DNA of 64,000 nt from Puniceibacterium confluentis (GTDB taxonomy: Bacteria; Pseudomonadota; Alphaproteobacteria; Rhodobacterales; Rhodobacteraceae), in assembly GCF_007923445.1 (NCBI RefSeq), contig NZ_VOJI01000004.1:62001-126000 (forward strand), given 5' to 3'. Both the position numbers and the translations under genes were made by a program. The notes under the pieces were generated by a model. It saw only the letters and a list, made by a program, of their open reading frames with translations, searched no databases and was not told the DNA's origin. Each line of letters opens with the position of its first letter. Position 1 is the stretch's first letter. This document shows, piece after piece, positions 1 to 8,269 of this stretch.

Positions 1-2808
1 CACGCCGCTTGCCACGCGGTTGGTGACCAGTGCCTTGACCTTGATCTTGGCCCCCTCCGGACCGTGGACCCAGACCATCGCGCCATCCCGCACGCCGGTG
101 TTGTTGGCATCGCGCGGGTTGATCTCGATGAACATGTCCTGCTGCAGTTCGGCCAGCCAGGGGTTCGACCGCGTCTCGTCGCCGCCGCCCTCGTATTCGA
201 CCAGACGACCCGAAGTCAGGATGGTGGGGAAGTCCTTGGAGAAGTCGTTTTTCTGGATCGAGGCGTACATGGTCGGCACGCGCCAGAACTTCTTGTCCTC
301 GTAGGTCGGATAATCCGCCACCAGATCCCGCCTGTTGGTATAGAGCGGCTCGCGGTGCAGCGGCACCGGATCCGGGAAGGTCCAGACCACGGCGCGGGCC
401 TTGGCGTTGCCATAGGGGGCGCAGCCGTGGGCGATCGCCACACGCTGGATGCCGCCCGACAGATCGGTCTTCCAGTTCACACCGCCAACCTGCTCGGCAT
501 AGTCCGAGGGTGTCTCACCGGTCTGCGATGTCTCGCCAACCTCCGCCGTGCCGTCTCCGGCCTTCTCGGGCGCCTTGTAACCGGCGACCTTTTCGATGCT
601 GGCGCGCTCTTCGGCGGTCAGGTCACCGTCCCAGCCCAGGTCCATCAGCATCTGCATGCTGAACTCGGGATATCCGTCCTGGATTTCCGAGCCCACCGGA
701 TAGACCCCTTCGGCCAGCAGGTTGTCGCCGTTGCGCTCGACCCCAAAGCGGGCGCGGAAGCCCATGCCACCCTGTGCCACCGGCAGCGAGATGTCGTAGA
801 GGTTTGCCGACCCGGGGTGGTTCATCTCGGGGGTGCCCCAGCTTGGCCACGGCAGCCCGTAGAAGTCGCCATCGGCCGGCCCACCGTTGGCGCGCAGTGT
901 GGTGCGATCAAAGGTGTGCTGGTTCTCCATGTGCAGCCGCATCCGCTCGGGGGACTGCCCGGTATAGCCGATGGTCCACATGCCCCGGTTGAATTCGCGG
1001 GTGATGTCCTCGACCAGAGGCTCGTCTCCGTTGATCTCGATGTTGCGGAACATCTTGTCGGTAAAGCCGAACTTGTCCGCGAACAGTTTGATGATCTCGT
1101 GATCGGACTTGCATTCGAACAGCGGCTCGACAATCTTTTCGCGCCATTGCAACGACCGGTTTGACGCGGTGACCGAGCCGTAGGTCTCGAACTGAGTTGC
1201 CGCGGGCAGCAGATACACCCCGTCGGTGCGGTCCTGCATGACGGCCGAAACGGTGGGGTAGGGGTCCACCACAACCATCAGGTCGAGCTTTTCCATCGCC
1301 GTCTTCATTTCCGGCAGGCGGGTCTGCGAGTTGGGCGCGTGGCCCCACAGAACCATGGCCCGGGTGTTGTCCGGCTGGTCGATGTTTGCCTTGTCCTCGA
1401 GCACGCCGTCGATCCAGCGCGACACCGGAATCCCGGTCTCGTTCATCATCAGGCGGTCTTTGCCATCATCGCCGGCACCGGCCATCACCGCAAAGCGGCC
1501 TTTGAGCCAGTCGAGGTCCTCTTCCCAGACCCGGGCCCAATGTGCCCAGCTGCCCGGAGCCAGACCGTAGTAGCCCGGCAATGTGTCGGCCAGAACGCCC
1601 AGATCGGTGGCGCCCTGCACGTTGTCGTGGCCACGGAAGATGTTGGTGCCGCCGCCGGCGGTGCCCATGTTGCCCAGCGCCAGCTGCAGGATGCAATATG
1701 CGCGGGTGTTGTTGTTGCCGTTGGTGTGCTGGGTGCCGCCCATGCACCAGATCACCGTGCCGGGGCGATTGTTGGCCAGCGTGCGCGCGACCCGCTCAAG
1801 CTGTGAGCCGGGGGTACCGGTGACACGTTCGACCTCTTCGGGATTCCATTTGGCGACCTCGGACTTGATTTCGTCCATGCCCCAGACCCGGGTGCGGATG
1901 AATTCCTTGTCCTCCCAGCCGTTCTGGAAGATGTGCCACAGGATGCCCCAGACCAGCGCCACATCCGAGCCGGGCCGGAAGCGGACATATTCGTCGGCGT
2001 GGGCGGCGGTGCGGGTAAAGCGCGGATCACAGACGATCAACGGCGCGTTGTTCTGCTCTTTCGCCTTGAGGATGTGCAGCAGCGACACGGGGTGCGCCTC
2101 GGCGGGGTTGCCGCCGATCAGGAAGATCGCCTTGGAATTGTGGATGTCGTTGTAGCTGTTGGTCATGGCGCCGTAGCCCCATGTGTTGGCCACACCCGCC
2201 ACCGTGGTCGAATGGCAGATCCGCGCCTGGTGGTCGACGTTGTTGGTGCCCCAGTAGGCGGCGAACTTGCGGAACAGGTAGGCCTGTTCGTTGCTGTGCT
2301 TGGCAGAGCCCAGCCAATAGACCGAATCCGGGCCGCTCTCGTCGCGGATCACGTTCATCTGGTCGCCGATCTCGTTGATCGCCTGCTCCCAGGTGATCCG
2401 GACCCAATCGCCGCCCTCTTTCTTCATCGGGTATTTCAGGCGGCGTTCGCCGTGGGCGTGTTCGCGCACCGCAGCGCCCTTGGCGCAGTGGGCGCCGAGG
2501 TTGAACGGGCTGTCCCAGCCCGGCTCCTGGCCGACCCAGACGCCATTGTTGACTTCGGCAATCACCGTGCAGCCGACCGAACAATGGGTACAGACGGATT
2601 TCACCGTTTTGACAGCGCCGGACACAGCAGCCTGCGCGCTGGCCTGCGTCACCGATCCGGCAGTGGCCGCGATTGCCGCGAGCCCGCCGATGGCCAGTCC
2701 CGAACCGCGCAGGAATGCGCGGCGATCAACCGAAGACCCTGCGATCTCGGACAGAATGCCGGTGCGCTGGGACCGTCTGGCCACCCCGTTGGTTTTTTTC
2801 CTAAGCAT
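1..2808 (-). CDS. fdhA: Formate dehydrogenase catalytic (alpha) subunit, Cys-type, C-terminus off window
   Basis: Molybdopterin (Mo or W) oxidoreductase that oxidises formate to CO2, expected in the periplasm because of its Tat signal. The reading frame is open from the ATG at 2808, behind a GGGAGGG ribosome site, to the window edge: 936 codons, so only a short C-terminal piece is missing if the usual length of about 960 applies. Residues 27-36 contain the twin-arginine motif VDRRAFLRG. Cys73, Cys76, Cys80 and Cys108 fit the N-terminal [4Fe-4S] site. The motif ICHS puts Cys198 where FdnG-type enzymes carry selenocysteine, followed by the conserved His199. The last visible residues (VHGPEGAKIKVKALV) belong to the dinucleotide-binding domain. 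It is the last gene seen in an operon with its chaperone; the iron-sulfur and cytochrome subunits probably lie beyond the edge. Confidence 0.95.
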   Translation of the reverse strand, partial: MLRKKTNGVARRSQRTGILSEIAGSSVDRRAFLRGSGLAIGGLAAIAATAGSVTQASAQAAVSGAVKTVKSVCTHCSVGCTVIAEVNNGVWVGQEPGWDSPFNLGAHCAKGAAVREHAHGERRLKYPMKKEGGDWVRITWEQAINEIGDQMNVIRDESGPDSVYWLGSAKHSNEQAYLFRKFAAYWGTNNVDHQARICHSTTVAGVANTWGYGAMTNSYNDIHNSKAIFLIGGNPAEAHPVSLLHILKAKEQNNAPLIVCDPRFTRTAAHADEYVRFRPGSDVALVWGILWHIFQNGWEDKEFIRTRVWGMDEIKSEVAKWNPEEVERVTGTPGSQLERVARTLANNRPGTVIWCMGGTQHTNGNNNTRAYCILQLALGNMGTAGGGTNIFRGHDNVQGATDLGVLADTLPGYYGLAPGSWAHWARVWEEDLDWLKGRFAVMAGAGDDGKDRLMMNETGIPVSRWIDGVLEDKANIDQPDNTRAMVLWGHAPNSQTRLPEMKTAMEKLDLMVVVDPYPTVSAVMQDRTDGVYLLPAATQFETYGSVTASNRSLQWREKIVEPLFECKSDHEIIKLFADKFGFTDKMFRNIEINGDEPLVEDITREFNRGMWTIGYTGQSPERMRLHMENQHTFDRTTLRANGGPADGDFYGLPWPSWGTPEMNHPGSANLYDISLPVAQGGMGFRARFGVERNGDNLLAEGVYPVGSEIQDGYPEFSMQMLMDLGWDGDLTAEERASIEKVAGYKAPEKAGDGTAEVGETSQTGETPSDYAEQVGGVNWKTDLSGGIQRVAIAHGCAPYGNAKARAVVWTFPDPVPLHREPLYTNRRDLVADYPTYEDKKFWRVPTMYASIQKNDFSKDFPTILTSGRLVEYEGGGDETRSNPWLAELQQDMFIEINPRDANNTGVRDGAMVWVHGPEGAKIKVKALVTNRVASGV

Positions 2809-2906
2809 GTAACCCTCCCGTGCTGCCCGACTTTTGCGTCAGGCTTGGCTTGGTTAGCCCGCGGCGTGCCCGCTGCGTGGCGATTGATCTGGTCGGCGTC
2901 CGGTGT

Positions 2907-3095
2907 TCAGAACCGGGCGCTGTCGAAATAGGCCCGCGTGTGCGCGGTGTCCTGCATCTTGCCGTCGGCCGCCGCCGGCGCGGCCTCGGCCTCGGTTCCG
3001 GTGCTGGCGACAGCGACAACCGCAGCCGGGCCCGCGGCGCCGGCCAGCTTCAGAAAATCGCGTCGGCTCCTGGCCGTCTCGTCTTTCTTGGACAT
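2907..3095 (-). CDS. Small Tat-signal protein of formate dehydrogenase operons
   Basis: A 62-residue protein that is little more than a Tat signal (SRRDFLKLAGAAG) and a short acidic tail ending YFDSARF. Such proteins are a known companion of fdh operons (formate dehydrogenase region TAT target family); their role is not established, though a part in assembly or export of the dehydrogenase is assumed. The ATG at 3095 is chosen because GGGAGA lies six bases upstream and it places the twin arginines near the N-terminus; an in-frame start at 3164 would add 23 residues without a ribosome site that I can see. It sits 98 bp upstream of fdhA and downstream of the TorD-type chaperone gene. Confidence 0.85.
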   Translation of the reverse strand: MSKKDETARSRRDFLKLAGAAGPAAVVAVASTGTEAEAAPAAADGKMQDTAHTRAYFDSARF

Positions 3096-3206
3096 GGAGG
3101 GTCTCCCTTTTGTTTCGTTGCTGTGCAGCCCTCTGCGGGGCGGCTTCTGGTCAGGACGGGACATGCCCGCCGCAGTGTCGCCGGACCGTTCCGGCCCGTG
3201 TCTGTT

Positions 3207-3812
3207 CTAGGCGAGCCGGAACGACTCGCGTTCGATATCCATCAAGGCGCGGCCAACCGACCCGACAGCGCTGTAAAGCATCGCGTTCTTTGCCTTTTCG
3301 AGATCGGCAAAGAAATGTCCCGCCCAGGGGGCCACATGGCGGTTGAAGAACACCCGCTGATCCGAAAGCGGCGCGGGATCGCCGAACCGCCCGACGATCA
3401 GCCCGGCCATCACCTCCATCATGGTGGCGATGTTGTCCTCGGGTTCGTAAACATTCGGTGCACGGCTGATCCGGCGCGCCGCAAGGTCATTGCGCAGGGT
3501 GGCCAGCGGCTTTTCGTTCAGGAACCCGGTCAGGTAATAGCTGGCATAGGGCAGCAGTTCGCCGCGTCCGAGCCCGATGAACAGCGCATTGAACTCGCGG
3601 ATCACATCCTTTGGCCTGCTGGTGCTGGCGCACTCGGCCAGTCGCGATATGGCGCGACCCAGATCGGTGTCATCCCCTGTCAGCCCGGCGCTTTGCGCCA
3701 GCGTCATTTCATCCGCCGGCGCCGCCAGCAGAACCCCGAGATAGTTGTACAGATCGGCGCGAAGCCGGTCTTCGGGCGACACGTCCATCCGGGGCGCGGC
3801 TGCAGTATTCAT
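3207..3812 (-). CDS. TorD/DmsD-family molybdoenzyme chaperone
   Basis: A 201-residue, largely helical protein of the TorD family, cytoplasmic chaperones that bind the Tat signal of a molybdoenzyme and hold it until the cofactor is in. Family features visible are the N-terminal helix DLYNYLGVLLAAPADEM, the central motif YASYYLTGFLNEKPL, and the late conserved segment PLSDQRVFFNRHVAPW. The likely client is the formate dehydrogenase two genes downstream. Its start overlaps the end of the DUF3306 gene by four bases (ATGA), so translation is probably coupled. Confidence 0.9.
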   Translation of the reverse strand: MNTAAAPRMDVSPEDRLRADLYNYLGVLLAAPADEMTLAQSAGLTGDDTDLGRAISRLAECASTSRPKDVIREFNALFIGLGRGELLPYASYYLTGFLNEKPLATLRNDLAARRISRAPNVYEPEDNIATMMEVMAGLIVGRFGDPAPLSDQRVFFNRHVAPWAGHFFADLEKAKNAMLYSAVGSVGRALMDIERESFRLA

Positions 3813-4459
3813 TCGGTCTCCGTCTCGAAGGTAAAGCGCATGCGGCGCGGTAATACCGGATCCGCTTCATCTGGTTCAGTTTTCTCACCAATCTCGGGAT
3901 ACGACACTACGACCTTGGTCGTAGATGCAGGCGCAGCATCGTCATCGTCCGGTGAAATTTCCGGTATGGCTGCATAATTTTCGTAATCTTCGGCAACTTG
4001 CGGAATTTCCGCACTCGCGGCTTCAACTTTCTCCGCTTCGGCCCGGGCCAGTTCCTCGACGTGGCGCAGCAGTCCCTTGCCCACCTGATACGAGGTCTTG
4101 ACCCCCGGAGCATCGGTTGCCGCGTTGGTAAAGTCGCCGTCGTAGTCGTTCAGCCCGTCCAGCACCGCCAGGGCCGGGTTCAGCCGCCAGAGTCGGCGCA
4201 TCGCCCGGCGCCGCAGATGTTCCGGCACCGCCTTTTGCATGAACCCGGCAATGTCCTGCCCGGGGACAAGGTTGTCCGGGTCCGGCAGGTTGAAATCCGC
4301 GAGGATTTCCTCGTCGGACTTTTCCGCCTGCTCGGCGGCCAGTCTGGCGGCTGCGGCCTCTTCTGCCTCGATCGCGCGGGCGCGGGTTTCGGCGGCCTCT
4401 TCCTCGGCCACCTTGGCACGACGGCGTGTCCAGAAGCCCGGCTCGTCACTCTTAGTCAT
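3809..4459 (-). CDS. DUF3306 protein of the formate dehydrogenase operon
   Basis: A 216-residue protein with a highly charged N-terminal half (about residues 8-50, EEEAAETRARAIEAEE and similar, likely helical or coiled coil), then the conserved block ILADFNLPDPDNLVPGQD and the LRRRAMRRLWRLNPALAVLDG segment typical of DUF3306. The C-terminal third is acidic and probably disordered until a basic end. Members are found almost only beside fdh genes together with DUF3305; their function is unknown and assembly of the dehydrogenase is a guess from context. It overlaps both neighbours by four bases. Confidence 0.85.
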   Translation of the reverse strand: MTKSDEPGFWTRRRAKVAEEEAAETRARAIEAEEAAAARLAAEQAEKSDEEILADFNLPDPDNLVPGQDIAGFMQKAVPEHLRRRAMRRLWRLNPALAVLDGLNDYDGDFTNAATDAPGVKTSYQVGKGLLRHVEELARAEAEKVEAASAEIPQVAEDYENYAAIPEISPDDDDAAPASTTKVVVSYPEIGEKTEPDEADPVLPRRMRFTFETETE

Positions 4460-5028
4460 GTCTCGCCCGCCCTGCGTATCGACCCGGGCGCACGATAGAC
4501 ATCGCTGGCCTGGGAAATGCGCGGATCACCGATCCCGTCCTCGGTGCGCTCTTCGAGATGCCGCCGCCGCTTGCGTTTGACAAAGGGCTCTTCGACATAG
4601 TGGGCCTGGGTGTAGGAACCGACCCAGGCCAGCAGGCCGGGCGGCATCGCCACGCGTTCGACGATCTCGTCGCCGCTTTCGGCGTAAAGCTGCGCCTCGT
4701 GCGGCGAGGCGGTGACCAGATGCACGAGGTATGGCCATGCAGCACCGTGCTCCGCCTGACGCAGCACGACGTAAACCGACGGTTCCGGTTGCGACAGCGC
4801 GACCATGTAGGCTTCGGCCTCGCCACGATACAGCGTCAGCGGCACGGTGGCGGCGTGGAAGTCGGCAGCATCACCGTCCTCGCGCAGCAACCGCCACGCG
4901 GCGGGGGCCGCACCAGGCAAGACCGCAACCGGCGACCAGACGTATTTTGCCCAGCGGGTCACGCCCGGTCGTCGCCGGATCACCACCCCCATGGGCATGG
5001 AAAGGCTCTTCTGGTCCTGCAGGCGCAC
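4456..5028 (-). CDS. DUF3305 protein, first gene of the formate dehydrogenase operon
   Basis: A 190-residue protein with the DUF3305 opening MPMGVVIRRRPGVTRWAKY followed by WSPVAVLPGA and, later, YVVLRQAEHGAAWPYLVHLV and MPPGLLAWVGSYTQAHYVEE. No membrane segment or signal is seen, so it is probably cytoplasmic. The GTG at 5028 is preferred because AGGGGAGAT stands five bases before it. It leads the run DUF3305-DUF3306-TorD-Tat peptide-fdhA. Its function is unknown; always being found with fdh genes suggests a part in maturation. Confidence 0.85.
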   Translation of the reverse strand: MRLQDQKSLSMPMGVVIRRRPGVTRWAKYVWSPVAVLPGAAPAAWRLLREDGDAADFHAATVPLTLYRGEAEAYMVALSQPEPSVYVVLRQAEHGAAWPYLVHLVTASPHEAQLYAESGDEIVERVAMPPGLLAWVGSYTQAHYVEEPFVKRKRRRHLEERTEDGIGDPRISQASDVYRAPGSIRRAGET

Positions 5029-5193
5029 GGCATCTCCCCTGACGTGGCTTGGGGCGGCGCTTGTGTCCGGTCCCCGGCTCCGGTATTCCCGGGCTTACAT
5101 TTTCGAAAAGCATAGGTTTCCGGGGTTCGTTTGTCCATGACCCGCCAGCGGGGTCGGGATCGCAGACCCGGATCCCTTGGGGGAGAGAGACTC
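5029..5193. promoter_or_regulatory. Divergent promoter region of the formate dehydrogenase locus
   Basis: The 165-bp gap separates the leftward operon from the rightward ferredoxin gene, so promoters for both should lie here. It contains a perfect 10-bp palindrome, TTTTCGAAAA, at 5100-5109, the only clearly AT-rich symmetric site in the gap and a candidate regulator site. No convincing -35/-10 pair could be assigned by eye. The ferredoxin ribosome site (GGGAGAGAGA, 5181-5190) lies at the right end. Confidence 0.45.
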
Positions 5194-7158
5194 GTGGGAA
5201 AAACGTTGCTGCTTTGCGATTGTCTGGGCAGCCAGACGGTGGACGCCGATGCCATTTCGAAGGCCACCGGAATGACCTGCTCGAAGGTCCACACCGGCCT
5301 GTGCCAACATCAGTCCGACAGGGCCGCGGCCGCGTTGGCCGCGGGGGATGTGATCATCGCCTGCCAGCAGGAACGCCCCTTTTTCGAAGCTTTGGCGGAA
5401 GAACTGGCCACAGAGGTGCCGGGGTTCGTCGATCTGCGCGACCGCGCCGGGTGGACCGAGGTCGGCAGCACCGCTGCTCCGAAGATGGCGGCGCTTGCGG
5501 CAGAGGCGGCGCTGGTTCTGCCTTCGGCACGGTCGCTGGACATCATTTCCGAAGGCACCTGTCTGATAATCGGGCAGGGTGAGGTGGCCTTTGCCGCGGC
5601 GGCCCGGCTCTGTGATCAACTCGCCGTGACCGTGTTGCAGACCGACGCTGCGGAGGTGCCGGCGGACCGCCGTTATGACGTGATCCGCGGACGGCTGGGC
5701 CGTGCGCAGGGGGCGCTTGGCGGTTTCAGGCTGCGCATCGACGGGTTCCGGCAACTGCTGCCGGGCGGGCGTGGCAGTTTCGCGTTCAGCGCGTCGCGTG
5801 ATGGCGCACAGTCCGAATGCGACATCATCCTGGATCTGACCGGCGGCAGTGCCCTGTTTCCGGCCCCCGACAAGCGCGAAGGATACCTGCGCGCCGATCC
5901 GCGCCAGCCGGTGGCGGTGGCGGACGCGTCGGCCGCGGCGGCGCAGATGGTCGGCACCTTCGAAAAGCCGCTCTATGTCCGGCTGGAAGAGTCGCTTTGC
6001 GCCCATTCCCGTGCCGAACAGACCGGTTGCTCGAAGTGTCTGGATATCTGCCCCACCGGTGCGATTGTCTCGGCCGGCGAGCATGTTGCCATCGACCCGA
6101 TGATCTGCGCGGGCTGCGGCGCCTGTTCGGCGCTCTGCCCCTCGGGCGCGATCAGCTACGATGCGCCGCCGGTATCGTCGGTGTTCCGCCGGTTGGACAC
6201 CCTGAGTGCCACCTATCGCAAGGCCGGGGGCCGGAACCCCCGGCTGCTGGTGCATGACAGCCACGGGGCGGAAATGATCCGACTTGCCGCCCGCTTCGGC
6301 CGTGGCCTGCCCGGGGACGTCATTCCCATCGAAGTCGCGGCTCTGGCGGGGTTCGGCCATGCCGAAATGCTGGCGGCGCTGTCGTGCGGCTTTGCCTCTG
6401 TCGATGTCCTGCTTGCCCCGCGCACCGAGCGTGACACCCCCGCAGGCGAAACCGCTCTGGCCAATGCCGTGGCCGGGCACGCGGCCGTTGCGTTGCTGGA
6501 CCTCAGCGATCCCGACGCGCTGTCAGACCACCTGTATGGCGCCGACCGCAAGCCCGCGGTCGCGACTCCGGTTCTGCCCATCGGCACCCGCCGTCAGGTC
6601 ACCCGCGTCGCGGCAAAGGCTCTGAACCCGGCGGGCGGCACCCTGGCATTGCCGGCGGGAGCGCCCTATGGGGCGGTCCTGGTGGACACGGACGCCTGCA
6701 CGCTGTGTCTCTCCTGCGTTTCGCTGTGTCCCTCGGGGGCGCTGGGCGACAACGAGGACAAGCCCCAGCTGCTGTTTCAGGAGGATGCCTGCCTGCAATG
6801 CGGAATCTGCGCGACGATCTGCCCGGAAAAGGCGATCACGCTGAAACCGCAGTTGGAGCTGAGTGATGCCGCGCTGTCCCAGCGGGTGCTGAACGAAGAA
6901 GAGCCCTTTGCCTGCGTCGAGTGTGGTGCCCTGTTCGGTGTGAAATCCACGGTCGAGAAGGTGGTCGAGAAACTGGCCGGCAAGCATTCGATGTTCGCCA
7001 ATGAGAAGGCGGCCCGGATGATCCAGATGTGCGACAAGTGCCGCATCGCGGCGCAGTACCATTCTGAAAACAATCCGTTTGCCATGGGCACACCGCGGCG
7101 GGTGCGCACGACCGATGATTATCTGGCCGAGGGCCCGTCCAAGCGCAAGGATCACTGA
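5194..7158 (+). CDS. Large multi-[4Fe-4S] ferredoxin of the formate dehydrogenase locus
   Basis: A 654-residue cytoplasmic iron-sulfur protein with at least four [4Fe-4S] motifs. One pair lies near residue 275 (CSKCLDICP, then CAGCGACSALCP), a second pair near residue 510 (CTLCLSCVSLCP, then CLQCGICATICP). Further cysteines, CVECG and MCDKC, follow near the C-terminus. The N-terminal third (KTLLLCDCLGSQTVD, then HTGLCQHQ) is the family's own extension. The GTG at 5194 is chosen because GGGAGAGAGA ends four bases before it; an upstream in-frame start at 5131 lacks such a site. It is divergent from the fdh operon, as is common in proteobacteria, and may carry electrons or help deliver sulfur or clusters during dehydrogenase assembly; which one is not settled. 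Confidence 0.9.
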   Translation: MGKTLLLCDCLGSQTVDADAISKATGMTCSKVHTGLCQHQSDRAAAALAAGDVIIACQQERPFFEALAEELATEVPGFVDLRDRAGWTEVGSTAAPKMAALAAEAALVLPSARSLDIISEGTCLIIGQGEVAFAAAARLCDQLAVTVLQTDAAEVPADRRYDVIRGRLGRAQGALGGFRLRIDGFRQLLPGGRGSFAFSASRDGAQSECDIILDLTGGSALFPAPDKREGYLRADPRQPVAVADASAAAAQMVGTFEKPLYVRLEESLCAHSRAEQTGCSKCLDICPTGAIVSAGEHVAIDPMICAGCGACSALCPSGAISYDAPPVSSVFRRLDTLSATYRKAGGRNPRLLVHDSHGAEMIRLAARFGRGLPGDVIPIEVAALAGFGHAEMLAALSCGFASVDVLLAPRTERDTPAGETALANAVAGHAAVALLDLSDPDALSDHLYGADRKPAVATPVLPIGTRRQVTRVAAKALNPAGGTLALPAGAPYGAVLVDTDACTLCLSCVSLCPSGALGDNEDKPQLLFQEDACLQCGICATICPEKAITLKPQLELSDAALSQRVLNEEEPFACVECGALFGVKSTVEKVVEKLAGKHSMFANEKAARMIQMCDKCRIAAQYHSENNPFAMGTPRRVRTTDDYLAEGPSKRKDH

Positions 7159-7233
7159 GGCCCGCGGCGCCGGGGGAGATGGGTCAGGCCCCGCCCGCTG
7201 CCGGATTCGGCGGAGACATGGCCGTGCCGGGCA

Positions 7234-7974
7234 TCAGCGCGACTGGATCGGCGCGCCCAGATCGGCAGGGGTGATGGCGGCGACAAAGCTGAGGATGTCG
7301 TCCAGATCGTCCAGCGTGATGCGCACAGGTTCGATGGGCGAGGGCAGGGTTTTCGCGAACGGCAGCGTGACCTCGGCCACCTGGGTGAACGCCGGATGCG
7401 GGTTCAGAGTGTAGAATCCCCGAAATCTCCCACCCCAGTCGGGCAGAGTGCGCAGCACCGCGAAGGACGGTGTCGATCCGATGGCTTTCATCCGGTTCAT
7501 GTCGCCGACCACATGGCAGCGTCCGCAGTGCGCCAGCGACAGAACCGCCCCGCGCGCCGCATCGCCGTCAAAGGTCACCTCAGCCACCTCGGCGTCGCCT
7601 TCCACCACAGACGAAAACACCGTCTGGCCGTCCACCGCGAACTGATCCACCGTGCCGCGTCCGATGTCCGACAGCAGCCAGTCCGCAAACCGCTGCGCAT
7701 CCGGATCCGCGCCGACGGCCAGATGCCAGGCGCGTCCAAGCCCGCTGAAGGCCACCGCACCTTCGGTGCCGAAAACCGCATCCGCCTCGGAACCTTCCGC
7801 GACAAGGGTGATCCGCGTCGAAGTCTTCAGCGAGAATCTCGGCACCAGAAAGTCGATCAGTCCCGAGTCCGTCAGCGCGGCGGGCGCAGCCAGCCGCAGC
7901 TTGCGATCCGCGTCCTGCGCGGCAACGGCGCCGGCCGCAAACAGCGCAAGTCCCAGCAGGATTTGTCGTCGCAT
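7234..7974 (-). CDS. Exported fusion of a shortened TupA-like binding domain and a cytochrome c
   Basis: A 246-residue protein with a cleavable signal peptide (residues 1-19, ending AVAA). Residues about 25-120 resemble a shrunken tungstate-binding protein: SGLIDFLVPRF (37-47) and FADWLLSDIGRG with DGQTVF (96-120) align by eye with SGLYDTLLPQF and FIDWLLSPAG with NGQQLF in the TupA encoded at 47411-48229, while the middle of TupA is missing. Residues 150-154 are CGRCH, a c-type haem site, with Met158 or Met161 as possible sixth ligand. The ATG at 7974 has GAGGAGA upstream. It is convergent with the ferredoxin gene, 76 bp away. A periplasmic electron carrier for formate dehydrogenase is plausible but unproven. 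Confidence 0.75.
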   Translation of the reverse strand: MRRQILLGLALFAAGAVAAQDADRKLRLAAPAALTDSGLIDFLVPRFSLKTSTRITLVAEGSEADAVFGTEGAVAFSGLGRAWHLAVGADPDAQRFADWLLSDIGRGTVDQFAVDGQTVFSSVVEGDAEVAEVTFDGDAARGAVLSLAHCGRCHVVGDMNRMKAIGSTPSFAVLRTLPDWGGRFRGFYTLNPHPAFTQVAEVTLPFAKTLPSPIEPVRITLDDLDDILSFVAAITPADLGAPIQSR

Positions 7975-8074
7975 CGCGGCTCTCCTCAAGACCTCACCAC
8001 AACGTGTCACTTGCAAGCCTATGGGCGGTCGCCTAAACCCGTCAATGCTTCACAGGACCCAGGGGAGGGATCGG

Positions 8075-8263
8075 ATGAGCGAAGATTTCAACATGTCGAT
8101 GCGCAAGTTTCTGAAACAGGTGGGCGTCACCAGCCAGCAGGCGATCGAAGAAGCCATGCGCAAGGCGGGCAACACCGAGGGCAAGAGCTTTGCCGCGAAG
8201 GTGGTTCTGACGGTGGACGGGCTTGACCTTGAACATGTCGTAACCGGCAAGATTCAGGGATAG
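8075..8263 (+). CDS. DUF6494 small protein
   Basis: A 62-residue acidic-to-neutral cytoplasmic protein (MSEDFNMSMRKFLKQVG at the start, then TSQQAIEEAMRKAG and HVVTGKIQG at the end). It matches a small conserved family of unknown function in alphaproteobacteria, which I recall as DUF6494. The ATG at 8075 follows GGGGAGGGA. It opens a compact operon, ending 6 bp before the Mrp-type ATPase gene, so the two are probably made together. Confidence 0.75.
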   Translation: MSEDFNMSMRKFLKQVGVTSQQAIEEAMRKAGNTEGKSFAAKVVLTVDGLDLEHVVTGKIQG

Positions 8264-8269
8264 ACACAG

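Noticed and set aside
64-1164. Plus-strand frame of 366 codons opposite fdhA
   Set aside because: The minus strand carries continuous formate dehydrogenase sequence; the plus-strand product matches nothing I recognise.
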